NCBI GenBank assembly: GCA_024180945.1
Contig: JAKSGN010000037.1
Span: 2,361,501 to 2,425,500 of the forward strand
DNA length: 64,000 nucleotides
Direction of reading: 5' to 3'
DNA from: Macrophomina tecta
Taxonomy: Eukaryota > Ascomycota > Dothideomycetes > Botryosphaeriales > Botryosphaeriaceae
In this document: piece after piece, positions 8,990 through 20,328 of the stretch
Layout: every line of letters begins with the position of its first letter
Position numbering within the stretch: the first letter of the stretch is position 1
The notes under the pieces: model-generated
What the model saw: only the letters and a program-made list of their open reading frames with translations
What the model was told of the DNA's origin: nothing
Databases searched by the model: none
Translations under genes and position numbers: made by a program

Positions 8990-11660
8990 AATATAACTAA
9001 TAATTTACTACTATACCTACTTATATCGCTACTTAGTATCATTACCTATATAGGTCTTAAATAAATATACTAGCTTAATATTAGCCTTTTTATAGATTAT
9101 CTTAAATAATATCTTAATACTAATAAATGCTAAAACGATTTACTATGTCTTATTAATTATCTCGCCGAAACTCTAGTATATAATAGCTAAAATCTACGTT
9201 TATATTTACTCGCGCCGTTATTAGTCCCGCTTAATTTAATTACTAGTAGTAGTATTTCTATTTTTATCTTTTTTATCTCTCTCGCCTTCTCTATACTATT
9301 TTATTTTATTTTTATTTTTTTTACTACTACTACTTCTTTATTAATAACTCTATATATTACTTTAAATTCTTTATAGCTAACTTAGCTAAATACTTTATCT
9401 ATTTAGTTTATTTTAACTATAGGTCGGTCTTTAACTTCTTCTATAGCTATATTATTATTTTATATTACTTATTTACCACCTTTATTCATATCTTAGTTTA
9501 CTAATAAATATACTAGCTAATTTATTTTACTACTACTACTACTACTACTACTATTACTACTACTATCTTTTATTTTACTAATCGCTCTCTTCTACCGGGC
9601 CCGATATCTTAAAATACTAGTATTAGCCGCACCTTTAGTAGTATAATATCTAATACTATATATTTATCTACTATAGTCTAGAAATTATATATATTCTATA
9701 CTACTATACTAATAATTTATTTTTTTACTAGCTATTTATCTATCTATAAATAATTTAGTAATATCGCTTAATACCGTTCTCGCTTTAGTAAATATATAAA
9801 TACTTTTTTTAAGCTCTTCTTTCTTCTACTTCTATTTTTATTTTTAATTTTTTTTCTTTTTTTTTATTACTTTTTTTATTTATTTATATAGTATATGCGA
9901 ATTTATTCTTATATACTAGTATATACTAGATAGCTTAGATTTTTTATTCTAGGTACTCTTCTAACTAGTATATAAATAACTAGTCCTTACTATAAATTAA
10001 TCTATTAATTATCTTAATTACTTTAATAATTCTCTATCTATTAGCACTACTAAACTAATACTTTAATCCTTATAAATACATATCTACCTAGTAGGCTAAA
10101 ATAGTGAATTTATAATCTATATAAATAATAGTGTTAAATTTAGATATATACTTAAATAGCTCTATAATTAGTTAGCTAGCTAGCTAGTCTATTTAATTAT
10201 TTACTCGCTTAGCTTATTACTTAACTAACTAGCTAACTAATGATTTATATAATATAGATTATTATAGTAGTAATAGTACTATTACTACTACTACTATTTC
10301 TAGGTGAACGTATCTTTTTTATACTAACCTATATATTAATGTATATACTTTACTTTTTACTATAATATGTATTTTTACTCTTTAGCTATCTTAGCCTTTA
10401 TATTTATAGATTATATCTAACTACTACCCGGGGTATACTAATCTAATTAAAACCCTAGTTAACTAAATTTTTTAACTTATTTAGGGGCGCTCCGCCTTTT
10501 ACTTTCTTAATTCTAATCTATTTAATAAAACTGGCTATACCTCTCTTACTTAGAATTAAATTTTAAGATTATTTACTTACTTAGAGTTATTTAGAATAAC
10601 TTAGAATTAGCGTTAGTATTTAGAGTCTTTTTACTTCTTTAATCTACTCGGTGAACTTTCTTTTTATTCCCTCTACGTATTACCTAGGGCCCGTGTAAGC
10701 GATACTTTTATTAACTTTAATTCTTAATCTTATCTTTAACTATTAACTTTATCGCTACTATAACGACTTTTCGGCTCGTTTAAATGTATTTACGGGCCTT
10801 TAGGTGTGCCTATAAAATTCTAGCGGGTTATATTTTTAATTTTCGACTAAAAACCCTAACTAACTAATTTATAACTGGCTAATTAATCTTTTTATAGAAT
10901 TTATTTCTTAGCGGATTATTTATATAGGCTTACTAATCGACTAAGCCTTAGACGGTTACTATATTAGGATTAGTTAATCGTACTATCTACTAAAAAACTA
11001 TCTAATAAACTTATATAAGAGCTTAGTCAACCCTTATAATAGTAGACTTAATTTTTTTAGTTGGGGCTTTTTCTCTTAGCCTAGTAGCTATATCTAAGTA
11101 CTAGATAAATATCTAGGAGTTTACCTTCTTTATTTACTCTCTATAACTAGTATTCTATACTAAAAGATTAGGTAAATTTATAAGAAAAAATAATCTTTAA
11201 TAAATTCTATCTACCTCTTTTTTAAGAAAGGGGCTAAGGAAGTAGCTAGCTACTTTAGTAGCTTAATTATTCTAAAAATATAACTTAGATATAGTAGCTA
11301 GGTAGTAGTAATTACTTTAGATTAAAAAGTAGAATAGAATATTACTAGAAGTCTATTCTAAGTAGATAGTAATAAAGATACTTATAGCTCTATAAGTTAA
11401 TACTCTCTCGCCTTTTTTAATAGTATAGTAGTAATAACTAAATAAATATTTCTACTAACTCTAGTAGTTTAAGACTATTCTACACGTAGAGCTAGACGAA
11501 AGTTCACCTAGTTATAACTATATAAATACTTTTTAAATAAGTTTCTAATAAGTCTATAAGATAAAACCTAGTTATTATATCTAGTATTAGCTTTAGATCG
11601 AATATTACTTACTTATTAGTTTATTTTATCTCGTTACGTTACTCCTAGAAATATTTAATT
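8990..11660. other. unassigned AT-rich, RIP-affected stretch
   Basis: No protein family could be read in either strand. The stretch contains an ACT trinucleotide run at about 9527-9575 and a perfect 26-bp palindrome at 10265-10290. An inverted repeat lies at 10158-10238 (arms around ATTAGTTAGCTAG). A pair of inverted sequences, GGTGAACTTTC at 10650-10660 and its complement at 11498-11508, could be transposon termini. The minus-strand frame from about 9480 downwards stays fairly open apart from TAG/TAA, but matches nothing I know. The right edge is where family X sequence resumes (about 11660). Confidence 0.45.
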
Positions 11661-14600
11661 CTAAGAGGTTATATTTAAGTAGTTTCTAGAGAACCTTAGA
11701 TATATATTTTTTATATTTTTTAAGGGTTTCTGAATAGATTAGAATATTATTATAGTAAGCTATATAGAATTAATCTAAATATTCTTATAAAACATAGTTA
11801 ATAAGGGCTTAAAATGTAGTAAAAGCATTAGTAAGTCTAAAAAATATTACTAAATATTTATATAGGCTATATTAAGTATAAAATATAGTTTTCTATTTAT
11901 ATTCTTCTTTAATTTAAATAAGATAGTATTTATCTTATAGATTTAGTTTAGTAAAGAACTATATTTTAAAGAAATAATTTCTAAGCTTATTAATATAAAA
12001 TAGAAGATATTAATCTTTAATAGTAATATTATTTAAAGATCTATAATCTATATAGAGACGTAACTTATCTCTTAGTTTTAGTATAAAAAGAATAGAAAAT
12101 TCTATTAAGAACTAAAAAAATTAGATATATTCTTTCTTTAGTAATAAATCTAAGTATTTTTTTTATTATTTATAGTTCTTTTTCTAATATTAGGTATAAG
12201 GGCCTGAATTAAGATTTAGTATTAGATTTTAAATTAATTTTATAATTCTATAATTAGTATTCTAGTAGCGTATCTTTAATTTTTTTTATAAAAATCTTCT
12301 TAAACTAGTAGTATTTCTTTAAAATACTATCTAGATATTATTTATAAATTCTAGTAGAATTATCTTCTTTTATAGATATTAGTGTAAAGCACTAAGACTT
12401 AGGTAGAGAATTACTAAGCTATATTATAAATAATAAAGCCTAGTAAGTAGTTTAAAGAAGATAATTCTCTAAGAGAGAAGTAGATAGAAGATTTAATAAA
12501 GAAGAATAAGAGAAAAAATAAAGATAGAGAATAAAGCTTTTATTAGCTTATATTTTATTTATATATATTACGAGTTTTAAAGAGTAAAACTATAATACTA
12601 TCTAGAGCTTCTTATAGATACTTATTCTTTATATAAGTAGATCCTTCTAGATATACTGTATTAGAAATCTAATAAGGATAATTTATAAGAAATAAAATTC
12701 TAGCCCTAATCTTTATTCGTTTTATATAATTTTTATATTGTAATAACTAGAAATGATTAAACTTTTATAATATATAAAAGAAATTCTAGTAGGGGCTATA
12801 CCCGTTTAGTTATTAGTTAGTAAAGTATAGTAGCAAATTTTACTATTTTAGTTTACTACTATAGTTTACTACTGTAGTTTACCACTACTATAACTCCTAG
12901 GTATATTTATTTTATACCTTAGATAGTATTCTAATACCTAAGGTAATATATTAATAAGCTACACTTATATAAGTTTACTTATTAATATTTAATAATTAGA
13001 TAGTCTAGTTTCTCTTATTTAGTAGTACTAATCTATTAAATTTATTTTTTATTTATAGTAGTAGGGCGATACTATATTATTTTAATTACTTATTTCTTCT
13101 TTTAAGTTCTTTCTAAGGTTATTTATAATATTAGGCTTATATAGATAATTAGTTTAGCTATAATTTATAGTTTTTATTTTAGTTTTTTCTAGTTTTATTT
13201 TCTAGACTTAAGAATAATTTCTCTATTATTTTAATTATATTATAATTTCTATTTCTTTTGTTATAGGATACCGAGGATAATATTATACTTAGAAATTTTA
13301 GTAATATCTAAAGAAATATATTCTTAGTAATTTTTATATTTAAAGATTAGTTTTAAAGTCTTTATAATAATCTTTTTATCTCTAAAGAAGCTAGAAAATC
13401 TATTAACTATTTTAAGCTAATAGAATTAGTTCTTTTCTTAGGGTTTTAGATTAGCTTTTTCTATAAATTAGTTTAAGATGTAATTTCCTTATAATACTAA
13501 GTTAATAAGAATAAGCGCTCGGCATCTATTAATTTTTATAATAATAACCTAGTAGTTTTTATATTTAGTAGAGTCTTTTTTATTTTCTAGTATTTATTCT
13601 AGGGTGTTTCTAATTAATACTACTATAATTTTATAGAATAGGGGGCTTATCTACTATAGTTCTAGTTTAGTAGATATTTTTAGTTTTTTAGATAGTATCT
13701 ACTAATATCTTTAGCTTCTTAGTAGGCTAGATAGGCTTTAATACTATAGATAAACTAATAGAGAATATTATAATTAGAAGTTTTAAATTATTTCTTAGTA
13801 GCTAAGATAGTTTTTTATTATTAGTATGTTAGTTACTAGTCTACTTATCTATATAGTTTCTACTAATATATTCCTACTTTCTATAGTAGAAGTAAAAACT
13901 TTTTTTTATATTAATATTATTCTTTTTCTAGCGCTAGCCGGGGGGTTTATTATTAGTTAGTATTTAAGTCTATAGAATCTTCTAGAAGTAGATTATTTTA
14001 GGGTTATAAGATATTAACTAAGTATTAGTTTTAGTCTATTTCTTATCTAAAGTTAAATAGCTATTAATTAACTTAGATAGCTATATTAATAGTATCACTA
14101 AGATTCTTAGATAGTCTAGTACGAATAAATTTAATCTTTATATTATACTTTAATTCTTTATAGAAAATATATTTAAGGGATTAATTATTCTAGTTAAAAT
14201 AAAAAGCGAGTATATAAAATTCTAAAATATATTCTAAAATTAACTAAGTTTATTAAAGATTTTAAATTTAAAGAGTAGTTTTTTATTCTTTATTTTTACT
14301 ACTAAAGGCTTATCTAATTATATTAGTAAAGTAATTATAGTTAGTAAATAAGCTACTAGTCTCTATATATAGAATAGCTAAGCTAAAATTTTTTTAGTAG
14401 AGTTTAAACTATTATACTATGTTATCTTTAAAATAAATTTCTATAAAGTAGACTTTTTTCTTATTATTCTTAAATAAGGCTTTATAGAACTTAAAGTAAT
14501 TCTCTAGCTAGGCTAGAAAGTTATTAAGCTTATACTAGTCTCTATTATATATATTAGGGGTCTTAATCTTTAGTTTAGTATTATAAAGAATTAGCTTTAG

Positions 14601-15040
14601 TACTATAAGAGTAGCTAAAGTAGAGAGCTATATAGTATAATTAATAATAAAGGCTTATTTCCTAATAAAGTATTCTAAAAGAACTTAACTATAGTTATTA
14701 CTAGTATTTTCTAGTACTTAGAGTCCGTTAATTACTTAGTTTAAAGATACTATACCTAAGAAATAGGCTTCTAAAATAAGTAGTCTTATATTAAGTGCTA
14801 GGATTTTAGGAATTAAGAAGCAAATTAACTAGAGCTATTCTTTTTTTATTAAAAGACTATTTCTAATTTCGGTCTAGAATATTATAGTTAGTAGTTTTAG
14901 GGTGAGGTTACCTCTAGTACCTATAAAAAGATAGTTAAAGTATTATACTATTACTTTTTCTAGAAAAGATTAGATATATTATTAAATAGCTTAGGCTTTC
15001 TAGAAGCCGTTACGGTAGGTAAAAAAGAATTTATATATAA
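11660..15040 (-). pseudogene. gypsy family X, copy A: RT to leader, truncated
   Basis: On the minus strand, sequence near 11730-11780 translates to FYIAYYNNILIYSETLKKY, the Ty3/gypsy RT catalytic site in which both Asp codons of the usual YLDD have become Asn through G-to-A changes. The copy runs upstream through RT and gag sequence to its LTR at 15041. The integrase half is missing: homology to the other X copies stops at about 11660. A solo Z LTR interrupts it at 12383-12994 with target duplication ATTAG. It is heavily RIP-mutated and aligns by eye with 31250-34220 and 35750-37563 plus 47703-48655. Confidence 0.85.
12383..12994 (-). repeat. solo Z-family LTR with 5-bp target duplication
   Basis: This 612-bp inverted copy of the LTR at 7411 is bounded on both sides by ATTAG (12378-12382 and 12995-12999). 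The uninterrupted target is visible in the other X copies, for example near 31970 (ATATTAGATAGTCT). It is a clean solo LTR left by LTR recombination after insertion into X. Confidence 0.92.
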
Positions 15041-16063
15041 AATTAGAGTATAAATTAATTAATAAGTTAACTACGAGGGTTCTATCTACTATAAATAAGT
15101 ATAGTCTATATATATAGAATATTTAGTTAGATTATAATAGATTACTAACTAGCTTACTATAATCTAGTAAGCCGAGTAATTTATAGTTAGTATACTAGGT
15201 AATAAATCTATCTTCTATTCTTAGGGGCGCGATCCGGGCTAAGAATTTCTTATTTTAAGAGGTTAGAGCCTTTTCTAAAAAGTAGAGCTATTTTTTCTTC
15301 ATTTTCTCTAGCTAGTATCTATTATAGACCCTAGAGAATAAGGACTTTATAACCCTATAAGTAGAAGGCCTATATGGGAAAAAGTACTATAGAAGCTAAA
15401 AACCCTTACGAATAGTAAAGCCATATAGTTAAAATACCCGCACGGGAAAACTAGCCTTAAGAAAAGATGGTGCGTATAGTCCTAGACTAGATAGTAATAG
15501 AAGCCTATATAAAAGTAACGCCTATATAGTATAGTAACTACTTAAAAGAATAGTAGAACCGAGTTCCCATAGAAAAAAAACACCTATAGAAAAAAAAGTA
15601 TAGATTAAAAAACTAACTTCGGGCATAAGAAATGAATAAGAGAAAAGTAAATATATTATTTACTTATTAGAGTAAAAGTTAGGTTTTAGAAAATAGGCCT
15701 TAGTGCCTAAGTTATATAAAGATCTACTAAGATCTATCTTAGATCTATATAGATCTAAGGCTTATAGATCTAAACTCTAAAGATCTAATATATATAGATC
15801 TAGATTATTATAGCTTTTCTATAGTATATAGATATACTTATTAGATAGTACTTTAACCTTATAGTTAACTTAAAGTTCTAATATAATTCTATTAGAGGTA
15901 ATAAGCCTAATGCATACTATATATTAATATATTATATAATTACTACTATTGTTTCTATTCTTTACCCTTCTCTTATTCTTTAAGGTAAACCCTTTAGCTA
16001 CCTAACCCTACTAAGGCGATTCTAAAGCCTAGTAGAAGAGGTCACTATTATAGTATCGTAATA
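15041..16063 (-). repeat. X-family LTR of copy A, split by a solo G LTR
   Basis: The X LTR occupies 15041-15319 and resumes at 16058-16063 after a 733-bp insertion and its target duplication. Without the insertion it matches the 286-bp LTRs of the other X copies, including the terminal CTCTAGCTAGTATCGTAATA. Confidence 0.82.
15320..16052 (+). repeat. solo G-family gypsy LTR with 5-bp target duplication
   Basis: It begins TATTATAGACCCT and ends CACTATTATA. It is flanked by GTATC at 15315-15319 and 16053-16057. It shares AAGGACTTTATAACCC, ATGAATAAGAGAAAAG and the terminal AGCCTAGTAGAAGAGG with the LTRs of the G elements at 37564 and 45046. It interrupts the X LTR. Confidence 0.9.
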
Positions 16064-17770
16064 ATACCTGTCTATTAGTGGATCTTCTTATATATAAGCT
16101 TGGGATCCTTTTATACGATATAAAGAATATATTATTTATCGCTATCTAATAGTAGTTTCGGCCTACTAGAACGAAGCTATGGCCTACTGTCATTACGCAG
16201 TGACGCTTATTAGTGGGTGTATTATAGTAAAGATTTTGCTATGCTAAGCTTCTTACAAAACTATGCTGGCTTCTACCCTAACGCCTAGTAGGCAAGCAGA
16301 ATGCCACGCTGGTAAGGAGAGTACTAGTAATTTAGAATATAAGGACCGAAGAGCTCCTTTAAAGGAGTGCGTTGTGGTGGTATAAAGGTAGTGTAAAGAT
16401 GTCGTGTTGCTGCGCGTCACGATCTTAACGCGCGCGCGGGGTGGACCGTGCGGAAACTTTTGTCCTAGTACTATACCACCCCACGGCCGAATTAGGTATA
16501 GCCATTGGCGCTCCAGGAGCGTCCGGACCAATCGATCCAGTCCAGTCCAAATTTATGAGACGACAGAATCCAGTCCAGCCAAATCCGGTCCAACCAAATC
16601 CAGTCCAGAGGCCCGCCAATCCAACAAGATCATTGGGCTACGTCCACTCCTAAACTCCCCTTAGCGTCAAGACCGTTGGCGGCTGCCGTGACTAGCTGCC
16701 GTCCTATATGTTCTTTATTATGCACGAACCACGCAGAGCCGCGTCAAGAGCGGTGGCCTTTTAGGCAACTCAGGACCGTTCATAACTGCAATACGGACCA
16801 CGGACGCGGATGGTTTTCCGCATCCGCGACCATAGGGGACATTGTTGAAGAGTGCGATACGAGTCAGTATGGGCCCACATATAAGCAGTTGGCGCTCCTT
16901 CGCGCCCCCTTGCTGATCGTCTTGTGTCTATAAAAATAGGCGACATTTCTGCCGGCCGGCCGTCGATTGCCGGCTCTGCTATTGGTCCGGACGGGACCGT
17001 GCTTGAACAAAAAGGTGCTTCATGAGAGGTCGGCCGCCTACACAAAGTGCCAACCACGAACGCACCGACAATGGCAGGGTGACTAGCCGAACCGCCCATG
17101 GAGGGGACTGGAGCAATCGTTCGCGGACGGCAATTTTTAGGGGCGAGCTACAAAACTTTGTCAGTACCCGAGCCACCTTTGTGTGACTCGAGGCGGTCGG
17201 CACAGTCGGGGTATGCTCCGCACAAGCCGATATTCCTAACGTGGCTCGAGAGCAGCTTGTGACTGAATTAGTAGCGGCTCCCTTAGTTTTCAGCGGGCGC
17301 TGATGCTTTCCATGGATTGTTAGCTGTATTTCACTTAGCAACCGTCCACCTATCTCATATCGTGACAGTCGGTTAATGCTTTACAGGGGTAGTCCTGTGG
17401 TACTTCTCAGATCTCTCGCCATCTGACTCGCCTTTGTTTGATCGTTGCTGATCACCGCCAATACTGCACGCAATCCGCGCAATATTAAAGGACCTGCATC
17501 CTCCACTTGCATTACGAGGGGGAGGCATTTTCGGCAGCGTCAGTGCGCGTCCGTGCATAGAATACTTCAGAAAATCTGAATTTTTCCATATAAAACAGCG
17601 CTTTTCCCCATGCAGCGATGCCTCAAGGTTCTTTTCAGCTTACCAATGTCCCCCCAAGAGTCGCAAGCCTCACAGCCGTCAGGTCTCACAGGATGAACCA
17701 GGATTTCAATATATGTAGAGCAGCTCCAGCGCCCTTTTCCCTATGGTCTGTGGAGGCCAACGGGGTGTAT
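16064..17770. other. unassigned stretch; GC-rich from about 16250
   Basis: From about 16250 the composition changes sharply to near 50 percent GC or more, with normal CA and TG counts, so RIP has not acted. I could not assign a protein: the frames of 60-120 codons here overlap on both strands and show no family motif. Visible structures are a block of iterated CCAGTCCA-type units at 16533-16610, a perfect 14-bp palindrome at 16354-16367 and a hairpin CGCGGATG..CATCCGCG at 16805-16828. It could be old intergenic DNA or a non-coding transposon part. Confidence 0.5.
16533..16610. repeat. short iterated CCAGTCCA / AATCCAGTCC units
   Basis: Units such as ATCCAGTCCAGTCCAAAT, AATCCAGTCCAGCCA, AATCCGGTCCAACC and AATCCAGTCCAGAG follow with a spacing of about 15-17 bp. 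This is an imperfect minisatellite. It makes several overlapping frames look open, so none of them should be trusted as genes. Confidence 0.75.
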
Positions 17771-17772
17771 GA

Positions 17773-17867
17773 ATCATTATCATCATCATTATCATCATCA
17801 TTATCATCATCATTATCATCATCATTATCATCATCATTATCATTATCATTATCATCATCATCATCAC
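17773..17867 (+). repeat. microsatellite (CATCATCATTAT)n
   Basis: About eight units of a 12-bp CATCATCATTAT repeat with a few shorter variants. Read in frame it gives a His/Tyr run that is fused by chance to the start of the transposase frame downstream. I treat it as a simple repeat, not as part of a protein. Confidence 0.88.
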
Positions 17868-17899
17868 AGGGCTCACAGGCCTCACGCGAACGACCGCCC

Positions 17900-18930
17900 T
17901 CGCCTACGCTACCAAAGACGCCGCTCCGTCGCCTTACCTACCGAGCATCCTGCAACATCTTCGCACTACGCAAACCATGGCCTCTCACAAAGCGCTATTG
18001 CTGGCGACCTGAAGGTTCCTCGTACAACCGTCCAGTCCTGCCTCTACCGAGACCATCCAACGCCAACAAAATACCCCGGGCGCAAGCCGGTACTTGATAC
18101 ACCTAGAAGACAGCAGCTTGTTGCTTATGCAACTCAGAACGCAGAACAACGGCGTAAAAGCTATGAGGAGGTTGTACAAGAGCTTGGTCTTTCTCTCTGT
18201 GGACGTACGCTTGTAGCTGCTTTTGAAAAAGAGCAGTATCACCGGCATATTGCTATAGAAAAGCCCTTTTTTACAGAAGGCCATAAAGAGGCTCGACTGC
18301 GCGGGGCAATCAAGCACTTAAATTGAACTCCAGAACAATGGGCACGTATTATCTAGACAGACGAGTGCTCAATACGACTCGGTTATGGCCAAATCTAGGT
18401 AACTAGAAGGCCTGAAGAGAATATCTTCCTGATTGTTGCGCCCCTAAGTATAAAGACTACTCAAGTCTTATAATATGGGGTTGTATAAAAGTAAGGGAAA
18501 GGGGCTTCTTCTTATATGGCAGCGAGACGAATGAGGTAATATTAACAGTGCCTCATATCAAGTAAGAGTCCTCCCACTTATCACTTAGTTTAAGCAGTAT
18601 TACGAGCTCTACTGTTATAGAATAGCCAGGCACTTATTATGGAGGATAACGCATCTTCTCATAGAGCGGAGGGCTACTTAGACTGCCCATAGTTTTGCTG
18701 GAAACCAGTGCAGCTGGTGGCCAGCTATCCTACCTGATTTAAACCATATTAAGAATTCCTGGCGGCTTTTAAAATATAGGGTTTAGAAGAGAAAGCCACG
18801 GAATAAGCAGGAGCTACGGAGGATTGTAGTTAAAGGATGGGAATGGATTAAATGGAACATGTAAGGAAACATCTTATAACTATAAGGAAACGCTGCGAAG
18901 AAGTTATTAAGGATTGGGGAGGTCATACAA
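17900..18930 (+). pseudogene. Tc1/mariner-type transposase pseudogene
   Basis: The frame from about 17960 reads LSQSAIAGDLKVPRTTVQSC, a Tc1-type helix-turn-helix, followed by GRKPVLDTPRRQQLVAYATQ, the second DNA-binding subdomain. After a stop at 18324 the same protein goes on: TPEQWARII, then TDECSIRLGYG near 18358-18385 with the first catalytic Asp, then VTRRPEEN. The second Asp block is visible near 18640 (MEDNASSHRAE), and PDLNHIKNSWRLLKYRV near 18738-18780 corresponds to the SPDLNPIENxW block of the family. Several TAG stops and frame changes separate the blocks, so it is inactive. RIP is light. I could not define its TIRs. Confidence 0.82.
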
Positions 18931-18949
18931 AATTCTGACTTACATAAGA

Positions 18950-19362
18950 AATAAGAGAAAACGTAGTTAACACTAAAAGCAGGTAAGGTGAGAAGCTTGG
19001 CGTGCACTAATGCTGCCGAAACGCTCATGCCTCCTCCTTGTATTGGCTGGTGTTAAACCACTGCTGCCTAGAAATCACGTGTTTGTTTCGCTTCCTCACA
19101 CAATAGCGCCGCACATTTATTTGATCATCTACACCGCCATTGCACTACCCTGTTAGAAAACGCGCGTCCTTTTCAAGAAGGCACTATTTAGTTAGCTCAG
19201 ATAACCAGAATTCGAAGGACCAGCGGTCTCCTCTTTTCTCGCGCAGTTCGACAGCTTGTATTTAACTACCACAGCTTCCACTTGGGGGCCTTACGAGCAT
19301 TAGTCCTACAGTTCCTACAGTTCAACATCTTTGCTAAAGATACAAAATTCTCTTACTTCGTA
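18950..19362. other. upstream region of the small three-exon gene
   Basis: No open frame of note. The stretch has normal composition and no repeat I recognise. It probably holds the end of the mariner remnant and the promoter and 5' UTR of the gene starting at 19363. It has pyrimidine-rich patches (GTTTGTTTCGCTTCCTCAC near 19080) but no clear TATA box. Confidence 0.4.
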
Positions 19363-19856
19363 ATGGCTGACCAGTAAGTATCTCGCGTACCCTTTAACTT
19401 ATACGACAAAGAAAAAGAGAGGGAAAAATAGGAATCAGGCAAACTGACAGGCTTCGTAACCCGCCAGAGCGCGCAAAAGCAGCACCGAAGCCCTGGCTGG
19501 CGCTGAGAACAAGCAACCGGCTCCTCAGCTGAAACCCAACCCTGAAACGCTCGCTGTTGCGAAGCAGAGCGCAGAGGAGACCAACGACACCGAACCAGAC
19601 ATCACCTTTACCGCTCCGCGCCGCGGCAGGAAGATGGTGCCGGTGCATCAATCCCGCATCGCAGATCGGCCGCGCAAGGAAGGCGAGAAGGACAGCAGCC
19701 TAAAAATTAAGATCGAACTGGATCTAGAAGTTGAGGTATGCCCGCCAGGTTGAAGGGTGACGTCACATTAAATAGGAGATTTGCTAATTCCCTTCCTTGA
19801 TGCAGGTTGAGCTTTATGCGAGAGTTAAGGGCGATGTAATGATTGGACTTTTGTGA
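19363..19856 (+). CDS. small conserved-type fungal protein of 109 aa, three exons
   Basis: Proposed exons are 19363-19373, 19468-19735 and 19806-19856. Intron 1 (94 bp) starts GTAAGTATC and ends CCGCCAG. Intron 2 (70 bp) starts GTATGC and ends TGCAG. The joined frame is open for 110 codons including TGA; the first exon codes only MAD plus two bases. The protein is hydrophilic, with a basic stretch around APRRGRKMVP, and ends SSLKIKIELDLEVEVELYAR, then VKGDVMIGLL. This end, an alternating hydrophobic/acidic strand followed by a K/R-G-D block, is one I remember from many small uncharacterised Pezizomycotina proteins, which supports intron 2. No function is known to me. The tiny first exon is the weakest part of the model; the reading 19468-19856 is firmer. 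RIP has not touched it, although transposons lie on both sides. Confidence 0.72.
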
Positions 19857-20328
19857 GCTGAGTATGTTTCAGTGAAATCGAGGTTGCGAGAAGTAACGAG
19901 CCACTTACAGGACTTCATAATCTCAGTTGAACAATCCGAACCGGAGTTGATAGACAGGTGTTGGCATATTCAAAGTAAGGCGAGCGGGCGAGTAATATGA
20001 GTACTTTAATAAGTAACGCACTATTTATTCGCACACTTCATCTAGAACAAGAGTTGGCTGAACCAATTGCATTTTGAAGGAGAGAGTAGCAGCCTCTGAC
20101 TGCCGTCTGAGGCGTGTCTGCCTTGACGGACAGCTGCTACTTCGGCCTCAGTGCCGCTATCTATTCCTAACAGGCATGTAGATCAAAGTTCTCAATAGCA
20201 GACAAATGAAAGGGGAGAGGCGGGTATGTGGAAAACGCGCGAAGCGACAGACGAAGAGGAAAGGTGCCAGAAGTTGCAACGTGGCCTCCTTTATACCCCG
20301 TAGTAGATGATCCGAGCTTCCGTTTCGA
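19857..20328. other. 3' flank of the small gene, nothing recognised
   Basis: Normal base composition. No open frame above background and no repeat edge seen. It presumably contains the 3' UTR and intergenic DNA. Confidence 0.4.

Noticed and set aside
16253..17558. Several open frames of 60-120 codons on both strands in the GC-rich stretch
   Set aside because: They overlap one another in opposite directions, lack family motifs, and some are produced by the CCAGTCCA repeat. Normal-GC DNA yields such frames by chance.
17769..18326. His/Tyr-rich protein of 185 aa, possibly metal-binding
   Set aside because: The His/Tyr run is a (CATCATCATTAT)n microsatellite fused in frame to the N-terminal part of a broken Tc1/mariner transposase.
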